Positions 1 through 8,736 of a stretch of DNA of 64,000 nt are shown here, in pieces. The notes under the pieces were generated by a model, which ran no database searches, was not told the origin of the DNA, and saw only the letters and a program-made list of their open reading frames with translations. How positions within the stretch are numbered: position 1 is the stretch's first letter; every line of letters starts with the position of its first letter. Source of the stretch: Flavobacterium sp. BFFFF2 (GTDB lineage Bacteria; Bacteroidota; Bacteroidia; Flavobacteriales; Flavobacteriaceae); the NCBI GenBank assembly GCA_002256385.1, contig NKJD01000019.1, positions 1 to 64,000 of the forward strand, in the 5' to 3' direction. The position numbers were made by a program, and so were the translations under genes.

Positions 1-126
1 ATCTATTCTTGTCTGATTACTACCAAAAAGTTAGAATCAAAACTTAAAGAACCGCCCTGTACCGAACGGTACGCAGGGTGGTGTGAGAGGACAGATAGGG
101 AAATAATCCCTATCTTCCTACTCGAT
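1..126 (+). mobile_element. 3' end of a group II intron (domains V and VI)
   Basis: Positions 51-82 fold as a domain V hairpin: a 9-bp lower stem (51-59 with 74-82, one G-T pair), a two-base CG bulge on the 3' side, a 4-bp upper stem and a short GAAC loop, about 34 nt in all as is standard. A second hairpin follows, AGATAGGG paired with CCCTATCT, and then TCCTACTCGAT, which fits domain VI with its bulged branch-point A and an intron 3' end at about 126. This layout is typical of bacterial group II introns. The reverse-transcriptase ORF, if present, would lie left of the window. The orientation is the same as map, whose promoter lies downstream of the intron end. The fold is seen directly; the boundary is inferred. 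Confidence 0.85.
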
Positions 127-159
127 AGCATGTGCCATCTTATTTATTGATCATTTTTT

Positions 160-173
160 CCGATTTAAATCGG
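160..173. promoter_or_regulatory. 14-bp perfect palindrome upstream of map
   Basis: CCGATTTAAATCGG is a perfect inverted repeat lying 28 bp before the putative -7 element of map, so just upstream of where a -33 box would be. It could be an operator or the end of the exon sequence next to the intron. There is no T-run after it, so a terminator is unlikely. Confidence 0.3.
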
Positions 174-201
174 CTAAGCGGTTCAGACTTGTTTTTATTT
201 A

Positions 202-209
202 TACTTTTG
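202..209 (+). promoter_or_regulatory. Putative -7 promoter element for map
   Basis: TACTTTTG matches the Bacteroidota -7 consensus TAnnTTTG and ends 17 bp before the map ATG. No clear TTTG-like -33 box is seen at the usual spacing. Confidence 0.55.
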
Positions 210-226
210 TGCGCTAAAATTGGAAC

Positions 227-1045
227 ATGATCATTCCCAAAACCAAAGAAGAAATTGAATTGATGCGCGAAAGTGCTTTGTTGGTTTCCAAAACCCTCGG
301 CATGATTGCTTCAGAACTCAAGCCCGGTGTTACCACCCTTCAGCTCGATAAACTAGCTGAAGCTTTTATCCGTGACCACCATGCTGTGCCTGGCTTTTTA
401 GGGCTTTATGGGTGTCCATCTACCTTGTTAACCAGTGTAAATGAACAAGTGGTTCATGGTTTACCAACAAACAGGCCAATTGAAGAGGGTGATGTTATTT
501 CAGTTGATTGTGGTGTCTTAAAGAATGAGTTTTATGGTGATCACGCCTATACCTTTTCGGTAGGAGAGATTCCCAAGGAGACAGCCCAGTTACTGGAGGT
601 AACCAAAAAGTCTTTATACATAGGTATTGCCGAATTCCGCGCTGGAAACCGAGTGGAAGATGTGGGGAATGCCATTCAAAAGTACACAGAGTCATTTGGG
701 TACGGTGTTGTTCGCGAGTTGGTCGGACATGGATTGGGCCGAAAAATGCACGAAGATCCCGAAATGCCTAATTATGGCAAACGGGGCCGAGGAAAATTGT
801 TTGTTGAAGGCATGGTGGTAGCCATTGAACCAATGATCAATTTGGGAACCAAAAATGTGAAAACCCTCAAAGATGGCTGGACGATCGTAACCGCGGACAA
901 AAAACCAAGTGCGCATTTTGAACATAATGTCGCTTTGGTAGATGGAAAACCAGAATTGCTTTCTACTTTTGGCTACATTTATGAAGCATTAGGTATTCAA
1001 AGTGATGAAGAGAATTCGTTTAGAAAACAGGTTTTATCATTGTAA
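227..1045 (+). CDS. map: Methionine aminopeptidase, type I
   Basis: This cytosolic metalloprotease removes the initiator methionine from nascent proteins. The 272-residue pita-bread fold is complete. All five metal ligands are visible: D94 and D105 (SVDCG and GDHAYTF), H168 (GHGLG), E201 (AIEPM) and E232 (FEHNVA), together with substrate-binding H77 (VVHGLP) and H175. There is no N-terminal zinc-finger extension. The ATG at 227 gives the canonical N-terminus (MIIPKTKEEIELM). It is not in the secY-infA ribosomal context common for map; here it sits between a group II intron end and topA. Function is confidently inferred from full conservation of the active site. Confidence 0.96.
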   Translation: MIIPKTKEEIELMRESALLVSKTLGMIASELKPGVTTLQLDKLAEAFIRDHHAVPGFLGLYGCPSTLLTSVNEQVVHGLPTNRPIEEGDVISVDCGVLKNEFYGDHAYTFSVGEIPKETAQLLEVTKKSLYIGIAEFRAGNRVEDVGNAIQKYTESFGYGVVRELVGHGLGRKMHEDPEMPNYGKRGRGKLFVEGMVVAIEPMINLGTKNVKTLKDGWTIVTADKKPSAHFEHNVALVDGKPELLSTFGYIYEALGIQSDEENSFRKQVLSL

Positions 1046-1132
1046 AATGAATGCCAATTATCCGTCAGCAAGCAACAGCGCTTGGTGGCTATTAAAAAAT
1101 CGATACTTTTACGCCGCAATTTAAATACCCCT

Positions 1133-3649
1133 ATGGCAAAAAATCTAGTTATTGTTGAGTCACCGGCCAAGGCCAAAACCATTGAAAAATTTCTTGGAAA
1201 GGACTATCAAGTTGAATCCAGTTATGGTCATATTGCTGATTTACCATCCAAAGAACTTGGAGTTGATATCAACAATCGGTTTGCCCCAAATTACCAAGTT
1301 TCCTCAGATAAAAAGGCATTAGTTAAAAAACTTAAAGATTTGGCTCAGAAAGCTGAAATTGTATGGTTAGCAACGGATGAGGATCGGGAGGGGGAAGCCA
1401 TTTCATGGCATTTAGCCGAAGAATTAAAATTAGATTTGAAACGCACCAAACGCATCGTGTTTCATGAAATAACACAAACCGCAATAAAAAAAGCCATCGA
1501 CAATCCGCGTACCATTAATTATAATTTGGTACATGCCCAACAAGCCCGCCGGATTTTGGATCGGTTGGTAGGGTATGAGTTGTCACCTGTGTTATGGAAG
1601 AAAGTGCGCGGTGGTTTATCGGCAGGACGGGTACAATCGGTTTCCGTTCGATTAATTGTTGAAAGAGAACGCGAGATTCAACAATTTAATGCGACCGCGT
1701 CATTTTCAGTGACAGCCGCTTTTAAAAATCAAGCGGGTCGTGGGTTTAAAGCCAAGTTAGCTCGTAATTTAAGCAGCCGTGACGAGGCTATGAAGTTTTT
1801 AGAACAGTTGGTTGGTGCAGATCACCAAGTGTCATCGGTCGAAACCAAACCAGCGAAACGGACACCTGCAGCACCTTTTACCACATCTACATTACAACAA
1901 GAAGCGGCGCGAAAACTGTATCTTCCAGTTGGAATCACCATGCAATTGGCTCAAAAGCTCTATGAATCTGGGCTTATTACTTATATGAGAACTGATAGTG
2001 TGAATTTGTCTCAAGATGCTGTTGAGGCAGCGCGCCAAGAAATTGTGTCAAGTTACGGTCAAGCCTACAGCAAGCCGCGCAGCTATGTAACCAAGTCAAA
2101 AGGCGCCCAAGAAGCGCATGAGGCCATACGGCCTACTGATATGTCTCGTCACCATGTTCAATTAGATCGAGATCTTAGCAGATTGTATGAGCTTATTTGG
2201 AAACGTACATTGGCATCTCAGATGAGTGATGCCGAGTTAGAACGCACCACCGTTCATATTACCAATTCTAAAAAGACCGAACCATTTATTGCCCAAGGAG
2301 AAGTCATTCGTTTTGAAGGCTTTTTGAAAGTTTATTTAGAAGGCAATGACGACGAGGATGAAGAAACTGAAGGGATGTTGCCCGCCTTAGCTGCCAATGA
2401 AAAGCTATTGAACGAGTCCATTACCGCCACTGAAAGATATTCACGTCCGCCGGCGCGTTATACTGAAGCCTCGTTAGTTAAAAAACTAGAAGAATTAGGA
2501 ATCGGACGTCCTTCAACCTATGCGCCAACTATTTCAACCATTATCAATAGAAATTATGTTGAAAAAGGAACTTTAGAAGGAGTTGAAAGATTATATAAAC
2601 AACTGACACTTTCAGATGGTTCTGCAACCGTAGTGGAAGTTCAATTAAAAGAAAATACAGGTTCTGATAAAGGTAAATTAGTTCCAACGGACATTGGTCT
2701 CATTGTAACTGACTTTCTTGTCAAGAACTTTGAAAACATCCTCGATTATCATTTTACAGCAAAAGTAGAAGAAGACTTTGATGAAATTGCAGCAGGTTCT
2801 GCTGAGTGGGAAACCATGATTGGTACTTTTTACAAACAGTTTCACCCTAATGTGCTCCAAGTAGAAGCAAATGCTGAGCGCGAAAGTGGGGAAAGAATTT
2901 TGGGAGTACATCCAGAATCAGGCAAGCCTGTGTCAGTGCGTTTGGGTAAATTTGGGCCAATGGCACAGATTGGCGATCCTGATGAACCTGAAAAACAGTT
3001 TGCAAGCCTTCGATCTGATCAAGCCATTTCGACCATTACGCTCGAAGAAGTACTGAATTTATTTTTACTACCGAAAAATCTAGGAACCTATGAAAACGAG
3101 CCTATTGAAGTAAACAATGGTCGTTATGGTCCATATGTTAAATTCGGAGCACAATTTATTTCATTGCCCAAAGGGGTCGATCCGATTGATGTGACTTTGG
3201 GTCAGGCAGTACAATTGATAAAAGATAAAAACAAAGCAGACGCACCGATTGGCACGTTCCAAGGAATGGATGTTCAAAAAGGGGTAGGTCGTTTCGGTCC
3301 TTTTATTAAATGGAATGGCATTTTTATTAATGTGTCCAAAAAATACAATTTTGATTCATTAAGTGCAGCCGATATCGACACGCTAATTGAAGAGAAATTA
3401 CAAAAAGACATCGACAAAGTGCTTCACCATTGGGAGGACGAAAACATTCGAGTTGAAAAAGCCCGTTGGGGTAAGTCGGTTATCTTAAAAGGTAAATTAA
3501 AAATCGAATTGAATAAAGAAATCGATGCAGCTAGCCTAACATTAGAAGATGTAAAAAAACTAATTGAAGCGAAACAGCCTGCAAAAAAGACCAAAGCGGT
3601 TGCGAAATCAACCAAATCAACAAAAACCGCCACCCGCACCAAAAAGTAA
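1133..3649 (+). CDS. topA: DNA topoisomerase I (type IA)
   Basis: The enzyme relaxes negatively supercoiled DNA by single-strand passage. The TOPRIM domain begins at once (KNLVIVESPAKAKTIEKFLG) with the acidic DEDREGE motif near residue 82. The catalytic tyrosine lies in GLITYMRTDS near residue 284. The C-terminus carries repeated GRYGPYVKF-like topoisomerase C-terminal modules and ends in a Lys/Thr/Ala-rich basic tail (about 25 residues). No CxxC zinc ribbons of the E. coli type are present. The frame is open from a TTG at 1082, but the ATG at 1133 gives the family N-terminus and an 838-residue protein, so it was chosen. It is followed after 3 bp by the ureohydrolase-like gene, which suggests cotranscription. 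Confidence 0.96.
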   Translation: MAKNLVIVESPAKAKTIEKFLGKDYQVESSYGHIADLPSKELGVDINNRFAPNYQVSSDKKALVKKLKDLAQKAEIVWLATDEDREGEAISWHLAEELKLDLKRTKRIVFHEITQTAIKKAIDNPRTINYNLVHAQQARRILDRLVGYELSPVLWKKVRGGLSAGRVQSVSVRLIVEREREIQQFNATASFSVTAAFKNQAGRGFKAKLARNLSSRDEAMKFLEQLVGADHQVSSVETKPAKRTPAAPFTTSTLQQEAARKLYLPVGITMQLAQKLYESGLITYMRTDSVNLSQDAVEAARQEIVSSYGQAYSKPRSYVTKSKGAQEAHEAIRPTDMSRHHVQLDRDLSRLYELIWKRTLASQMSDAELERTTVHITNSKKTEPFIAQGEVIRFEGFLKVYLEGNDDEDEETEGMLPALAANEKLLNESITATERYSRPPARYTEASLVKKLEELGIGRPSTYAPTISTIINRNYVEKGTLEGVERLYKQLTLSDGSATVVEVQLKENTGSDKGKLVPTDIGLIVTDFLVKNFENILDYHFTAKVEEDFDEIAAGSAEWETMIGTFYKQFHPNVLQVEANAERESGERILGVHPESGKPVSVRLGKFGPMAQIGDPDEPEKQFASLRSDQAISTITLEEVLNLFLLPKNLGTYENEPIEVNNGRYGPYVKFGAQFISLPKGVDPIDVTLGQAVQLIKDKNKADAPIGTFQGMDVQKGVGRFGPFIKWNGIFINVSKKYNFDSLSAADIDTLIEEKLQKDIDKVLHHWEDENIRVEKARWGKSVILKGKLKIELNKEIDAASLTLEDVKKLIEAKQPAKKTKAVAKSTKSTKTATRTKK

Positions 3650-3652
3650 TTG

Positions 3653-4804
3653 ATGGAATTTGATTTTTTAAGTCCAGTTTCTGCTGAGGTCGTGACGTAT
3701 GCACAGCAGCTTTCCGTCCAACAATTGGGTTCCAAAGTTGCATTTCATACAGAATTGGAGTTTCCTGCAATTTCTCAATTTTCTATCGTATTAATTGGCG
3801 TGCCTGAATATAGGGGAGGGAATGGTGCACAAGAAGTTGATTTATCGTTGGTCAGAAAAAACCTGTATCAATTATACCCAGGAAATTGGCATGCCTCCCT
3901 TGCCGACTTAGGTGATGTGTTGCCTGGCAATTCACTTGAAGACACTTATTTTGCCTTGAAGAATGTGGTGCAGAGTTTATTAAGACAGTCAATCATGCCC
4001 ATCATAATTGGCGGCACACAAGACTTGACTTACCCCATGTATCGGGCATATGACAGCCAAGAGCAAATGGTCAACTTAGTAAGTATTGATGCGCAATTTG
4101 ATTTTGGTAAACAAGGAGAAGCTATTTCAAAAGATTCTTATGTGTCAACCATCATTGTTGAAGAACCTAATAATCTATTTAATTTTTGTAATCTAGGATT
4201 TCAAACCTATTATAATCCACAAGAAGAAATCGACTTGATGGATAAGTTGTATTTTGAAGCGTACCGCTTGGGTGAGCTTTCGGCAAATATAACGCTGGCA
4301 GAGCCCGTACTTCGCGATGCAGACCTAGTTTCTATTGATATTCACGCGGTGCAATCGGCTGTTTCTGCGATTTACAATCCAAATAGGCCTAATGGTTTTT
4401 CGGGCAAAGAAATTTGCGCTTTGGCCAGATACGCTGGAATCAGTGATAAGGTAAGTTCATTTGGTGTATTTAATATGACTCATGAGCCAGAAGAATGTGC
4501 ATTGCTAGCCCAAATTGTTTGGTATTTTTTGGAAGGGTTCAATTATAGAGCAAATGACTATCCGTTTGGCACAAAAACAAATTATACCCGATACATTGTT
4601 CCCATAGACGACCAAGATTCATTGGTTTTTTACAAGAGCAATAAAACGGACCGCTGGTGGATTGAAGCAAATCTTAATGAAGTGACCGAAAATAAATATA
4701 AATCGAACACGTTGTTACCATGTTCTTATGAAGAGTATTTACAAGCCTGCAATCAAGAAATTCCAGAGCGATGGTGGAAAATCCAGCGCAAGATGATGTT
4801 GTAA
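3653..4804 (+). CDS. Ureohydrolase-fold (arginase/formimidoylglutamase-like) protein, probably metal-site defective
   Basis: The length (383 aa) and motif order match the arginase/agmatinase/formimidoylglutamase family, which cleaves guanidino or formimino groups with a dinuclear Mn site. The ligand motifs are altered. The GGxH motif reads GGTQD (Q123), the DxHxD motif reads DAQFD (D146, Q148, D150), and the DxDxxD motif reads DIHAVQ (D229, H231, Q234). At least two metal-binding His and two Asp are therefore missing, so a binding or scaffold role is more likely than hydrolysis. The gene starts at an ATG 3 bp after topA (an in-frame TTG overlaps the gap). It precedes gldK by 193 bp on the same strand. 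Homologues called formimidoylglutamase sit beside gld genes in other Bacteroidota; no hut genes are nearby. Confidence 0.8.
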   Translation: MEFDFLSPVSAEVVTYAQQLSVQQLGSKVAFHTELEFPAISQFSIVLIGVPEYRGGNGAQEVDLSLVRKNLYQLYPGNWHASLADLGDVLPGNSLEDTYFALKNVVQSLLRQSIMPIIIGGTQDLTYPMYRAYDSQEQMVNLVSIDAQFDFGKQGEAISKDSYVSTIIVEEPNNLFNFCNLGFQTYYNPQEEIDLMDKLYFEAYRLGELSANITLAEPVLRDADLVSIDIHAVQSAVSAIYNPNRPNGFSGKEICALARYAGISDKVSSFGVFNMTHEPEECALLAQIVWYFLEGFNYRANDYPFGTKTNYTRYIVPIDDQDSLVFYKSNKTDRWWIEANLNEVTENKYKSNTLLPCSYEEYLQACNQEIPERWWKIQRKMML

Positions 4805-4997
4805 CGATTCGTTTGTAATTAATAATTAGAATAAAAAGCACCAATTAATTATAGAATAAATAATTTTAAAGTGATAAGTTGCTTTCTTTCAAAGAAATAA
4901 AGCCTTAAGCTAAAATTTATTTTTCATTCTTGGTAGTTATAAAAATATTGGATAGGTTTACGACCTCAAAATAGTATACATAAAACACCTTATTTAT

Positions 4998-6452
4998 ATG
5001 AAGAAGTTCATTGTTTTTGCATCCATAATAGCGTTGTTGTCAGGCTGTGGAAGTCCTGGTGACAAGGGTGAATTGGTCGGCGTGAAAGGTAAAAAATGGC
5101 ATCCAGAAAAACCTTTTGGAATGACATTGGTTCCTGGTGGTGCTTATATTATGGGAAAATCAGATGATGATTTGCCTAATATTCAAGACGCACCTACTAA
5201 AACGGTTACCGTTCGGTCATTCTACATGGATGAAACGGAAATAACCAACAGTGAGTATCGGGAATTCGTAGAATGGGTGAAAGATTCTATTATCCGTGTA
5301 CGATTAGCTATTCTTGCTGATGAAGTAGGGGGTGGTGGTTCAGGAACAGCTGCGAAGGGTGCTAAAAGCTCAAAAGCGGGCATAGCTAATTTTGCTTTTG
5401 CAGGTAATACTGATACCAAAAAAATGACACCATACGAAAAGTACATGTATGAGAATTATTATCAAAATGGAACTGATGAAGATCCATACGCTGGTCGTCG
5501 TTTGAATCGAAAAGTGAAGTTAATTAAGGAGACTAGTAAGTATCCAGATGAGCATTACACTGAAGTGATGGACAGTATGTATCTTCCTGTTGCTGAATCT
5601 TTTAATGGACTGAGGACCATTGATGTGAGTAAGTTGAAATTCAGATACAGTTGGATGGATATCCAAGCAGCTGCAAAAGCGAAAGTGGGTAAACGTAAAG
5701 ATTTTATCCGAAAAGAGCAAGTTCCAATTTACCCTGATACGACTGTTTGGATTAAGGATTATAATTATTCTTATAACGAGCCAATGCACAATGATTATTT
5801 TTGGCATCAAGCTTATGGCGAATATCCTGTCGTAGGTGTAACTTGGAAACAAGCTAAAGCATTTTGCGCTTGGAGAACTTTAAAGAAGAATATTTCTATT
5901 AAAAAGCAAAAAGGAAGAGATCTTGTTAATTCATTTCGTTTGCCAACAGAGGCTGAATGGGAATTTGCTGCTCGTGGCGGTTTAGAGTCTGGTACTTATC
6001 CATGGGGTGGTCCTTATTCAAAAAATGACCGTGGTTGTTTCTTAGCTAACTTTAAACCTAATAGAGGTGATTATGCAGCTGACCAGTCTTTGTACACTGT
6101 TGAAGCTAAATCTTATGGTGCAAATGGTTATAATTTGTATAACATGGCAGGGAATGTTTCTGAATGGACTGATTCCTCTTATGATCCAGCTGCATATGAA
6201 TATGTTTCTACAATGAATCCAAATGTTTCTGATAACAAAAACATGCGTAAAGTAATACGTGGTGGTTCATGGAAAGATGTTGCATATTACATACAGGTAT
6301 CTACTCGTGATTTTGAATATGCTGATACAGCAAGAAGTTATATTGGTTTCCGTACAGTGCAAGATTATATGGGAACGCAAGTTACTGGTAACGGTGGCGC
6401 ATTAAAAGGATCTAAAAATAAAACTAAATCAATCGTTAACTTAACTAACTAA
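4998..6452 (+). CDS. gldK: GldK, T9SS outer-membrane ring lipoprotein
   Basis: GldK (PorK in Porphyromonas) forms the periplasmic ring of the type IX secretion system with GldN, anchored to the outer membrane by a lipid. The N-terminus is a lipoprotein signal (lipobox LSGC, lipidated Cys17). The rest is an FGE-sulfatase-like domain from about residue 41 (MTLVPGGAYIMG), with FRLPTEAEWEFAARGG near 312, GNVSEW near 385 and VIRGGSW near 420. The region that carries the paired catalytic cysteines in formylglycine-generating enzyme reads VSTRDFEYADT here, so it is a structural rather than an enzymatic member. Residues 115-270 contain a charged insert. First gene of gldKLMN; 12 bp separate it from gldL. 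Codon use is rich in T-ending codons, as expected for strong expression. Confidence 0.95.
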   Translation: MKKFIVFASIIALLSGCGSPGDKGELVGVKGKKWHPEKPFGMTLVPGGAYIMGKSDDDLPNIQDAPTKTVTVRSFYMDETEITNSEYREFVEWVKDSIIRVRLAILADEVGGGGSGTAAKGAKSSKAGIANFAFAGNTDTKKMTPYEKYMYENYYQNGTDEDPYAGRRLNRKVKLIKETSKYPDEHYTEVMDSMYLPVAESFNGLRTIDVSKLKFRYSWMDIQAAAKAKVGKRKDFIRKEQVPIYPDTTVWIKDYNYSYNEPMHNDYFWHQAYGEYPVVGVTWKQAKAFCAWRTLKKNISIKKQKGRDLVNSFRLPTEAEWEFAARGGLESGTYPWGGPYSKNDRGCFLANFKPNRGDYAADQSLYTVEAKSYGANGYNLYNMAGNVSEWTDSSYDPAAYEYVSTMNPNVSDNKNMRKVIRGGSWKDVAYYIQVSTRDFEYADTARSYIGFRTVQDYMGTQVTGNGGALKGSKNKTKSIVNLTN

Positions 6453-6464
6453 ATTTTATTAATT

Positions 6465-7100
6465 ATGGCTTTGATTCCAAAAAGAGTAATGAATTTCACC
6501 TACGGGATGGGTGCAGCAGTTGTAATCGTTGGAGCGTTATTTAAAATCCAACACTGGCCAGGCGCAAGTGCTCTACTTGTAATTGGTTTGTTGACAGAAG
6601 CTTTTATCTTTGCTTTGTCTGCTTTTGAACCTGCTGATAAAGAAATAGATTGGACTTTAGTTTATCCAGAACTTGCTGGAGGCGAAGCAAAAGCAAAGGG
6701 TGCTAAGAAAGAGGATCCAAAAGAGGCTCAAGGTTTGTTGTCTCAGAAATTAGATAGTTTATTGAAAGACGCTAAAATTGATTCTGAATTGATGTCAAGT
6801 CTTGGTAATAGCATTCGTAATTTTGAAGGTGCTGCTAAAGCAATTTCACCAACTATTGATTCAGTTGCTTCAACTAAAAAGTATGCAGAAGAAATGACTA
6901 AGGCTGCTTCTCAGTTAGAGACTTTAAACAGTTTATATCAAGTACAATTGCAATCTGCTGAGCGCAATGCACAAATTAATAATGAGGTTGCTGAAAATAA
7001 CCTTAAATTAAAAGACCAAATGCAATCATTGACAGCTAACCTTACGTCATTAAACAATGTCTATGGTGGAATGTTGTCTGCCATGAATACTCGTGGTTAA
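6465..7100 (+). CDS. gldL: GldL, T9SS motor inner-membrane protein
   Basis: GldL forms the pentameric stator of the proton-driven T9SS/gliding motor around a GldM dimer. The 211-residue protein has two N-terminal membrane helices (about residues 11-28 and 35-53) separated by the family motif KIQHWPGAS, followed by a long cytoplasmic region with predicted coiled coil (about 150-200). The intramembrane glutamate needed for proton coupling (E49 in F. johnsoniae GldL) corresponds to E45 in GLLTEAF. It lies between gldK and gldM with short gaps and is surely cotranscribed. Confidence 0.95.
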   Translation: MALIPKRVMNFTYGMGAAVVIVGALFKIQHWPGASALLVIGLLTEAFIFALSAFEPADKEIDWTLVYPELAGGEAKAKGAKKEDPKEAQGLLSQKLDSLLKDAKIDSELMSSLGNSIRNFEGAAKAISPTIDSVASTKKYAEEMTKAASQLETLNSLYQVQLQSAERNAQINNEVAENNLKLKDQMQSLTANLTSLNNVYGGMLSAMNTRG

Positions 7101-7138
7101 TTTTCAATAATCGTTAATTTTAACATTAAAAGCGCACA

Positions 7139-8704
7139 ATGGCAGGAGGAAAGTTAACCCCCAGACAGAAGATGATTAACCTGATGTACTTGGTATTCAT
7201 CGCAATGCTGGCATTAAATATGTCTAAAGAAGTACTTTCGGCTTTCGGATTGATGAATGAGAAATTCGAGGCTGTAAATAAGTTTTCTGACGAATATAAT
7301 GCTAGTTTATTTCAGCAATTACAAGAAAAAGCGGGTGAGAATGCTGCTCAATACGGAGAGCCATTTAATCGTGCTAAGAAAGTTAAAGAGATCACGATAT
7401 CTTTTTACGAGTATATTGAAAAATTGAAAAAAGATATTACTGTAGCTTTTCCAAAAGAAGGAAATGGTAAGCTGCCTTATGAGTCAATGGATAAAGGTCC
7501 TATGATTGACGAGGTTTGGTTTGCTGGTGATGGTTATTCTAAAAAAGGAACAGAAATAATAAATACGATTGAGAAATACAAGTCTGATCTTGTCAATGCA
7601 ATTGGTACAGATGTGATTTATAAGTTTATTGTAGATGACATTAAAGCTAAGTTTGATTTGAATGACATCAAAGACCATGAAGGGATAAAAATCAAATATT
7701 TGATGTATCACTTCGAACATTTTCCTGCAATTGCTTCTTTAACAAAATTAACTGCTATGCAGAATGATGTTAAGAAGACTGAGCAAGATATTTATAATGG
7801 CTTAATTGGAAATACGACAGCAAAAGCTGCTTCTATGAAAAATTACCAAGCCATTGTAATTACTGAGAAGTCAGCTTTCTTTTCTGGTGAAGCTGTAAAA
7901 GGTAGAGTTGTTTTAGGTCGTTATGATAAATCTACTGTTCCTACTAGTGTGGTTGTAAATGGTTCTAAATTGAATCTTTCAACTGCTATGCAAGATGGTC
8001 AAGCTAATTTTAGTTTTGGTTCTGGAAATGTAGGTGAGCATGAAATTACAGGTAAGTTTACTTTTATTGAAGGCGGTAAACCAGTTGATATTCCAATTGA
8101 GGGTAACTATGTGGTTGTACCTAAACCTAATTCTGCTAATATCTCTGCTGATAAAATGAATGTTGTTTACCGTGGTTTACCTAACCCAATGACAATATCA
8201 TTTGCCGGTATTTCAGATGACAAAGTACTTGCATCTGCTCCAGGGCTTGCTAAAGGTGCTAAGCCAGGACAATACAATTTAACGCCTCCAACTGGGACTG
8301 AAGTTACAGTGAGTGTAAGTGGAAAACTGCCAGATGATTCTAGTGTTTCTGATAAAAAAGTATTCCGTATTAAAAACATTCCTGCTCCTATGGGTGCTAT
8401 CGGACGTGAAACGGGTATTACTAAAGGTCCTAAATCACGTTTAGAAGTTTCTCAAGTTACTGCTGAGCTTAAAGATTTCTTGTATGATCTTAACTTCCAA
8501 GTAACTCAATTTACTTTAAAAGCACCTGGTTTACCTGCGGTTGTAGTAAGTGGAGATAGAGTAAATGCGCAATGTAAATCTGCGTTAGCTCGTGCAGGTC
8601 GTGGTGATCAAATCACTATATCTGAGATAAAAGTTAAAATTTCTGGTGTTGATGCACAGGTTAAAGTACCAAATGCAGCTCCAGTTATTTATGAAATACA
8701 ATAA
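7139..8704 (+). CDS. gldM: GldM, T9SS motor shaft protein
   Basis: GldM is the rotor: one N-terminal helix sits in the GldL stator and the periplasmic part spans to the GldK/GldN ring. The N-terminus MAGGKLTPRQKMINLMYLV carries Arg9, the residue paired with the GldL glutamate in the motor model, then a membrane helix (about residues 14-33). The periplasmic part (to residue 521) has the expected helical D1 region followed by beta-rich domains (about 230-520). Length is normal for the family. The ATG at 7139 gives the conserved N-terminus. Coupled to gldL (38-bp gap) and gldN (short gap). Confidence 0.95.
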   Translation: MAGGKLTPRQKMINLMYLVFIAMLALNMSKEVLSAFGLMNEKFEAVNKFSDEYNASLFQQLQEKAGENAAQYGEPFNRAKKVKEITISFYEYIEKLKKDITVAFPKEGNGKLPYESMDKGPMIDEVWFAGDGYSKKGTEIINTIEKYKSDLVNAIGTDVIYKFIVDDIKAKFDLNDIKDHEGIKIKYLMYHFEHFPAIASLTKLTAMQNDVKKTEQDIYNGLIGNTTAKAASMKNYQAIVITEKSAFFSGEAVKGRVVLGRYDKSTVPTSVVVNGSKLNLSTAMQDGQANFSFGSGNVGEHEITGKFTFIEGGKPVDIPIEGNYVVVPKPNSANISADKMNVVYRGLPNPMTISFAGISDDKVLASAPGLAKGAKPGQYNLTPPTGTEVTVSVSGKLPDDSSVSDKKVFRIKNIPAPMGAIGRETGITKGPKSRLEVSQVTAELKDFLYDLNFQVTQFTLKAPGLPAVVVSGDRVNAQCKSALARAGRGDQITISEIKVKISGVDAQVKVPNAAPVIYEIQ

Positions 8705-8736
8705 TAATTGACGTGAATTTAAAAATCAATATACCT

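Noticed and set aside
1082..1132. In-frame TTG extension upstream of topA.
   Set aside because: The 17 extra residues are not part of the family; the ATG at 1133 gives the conserved TOPRIM start.
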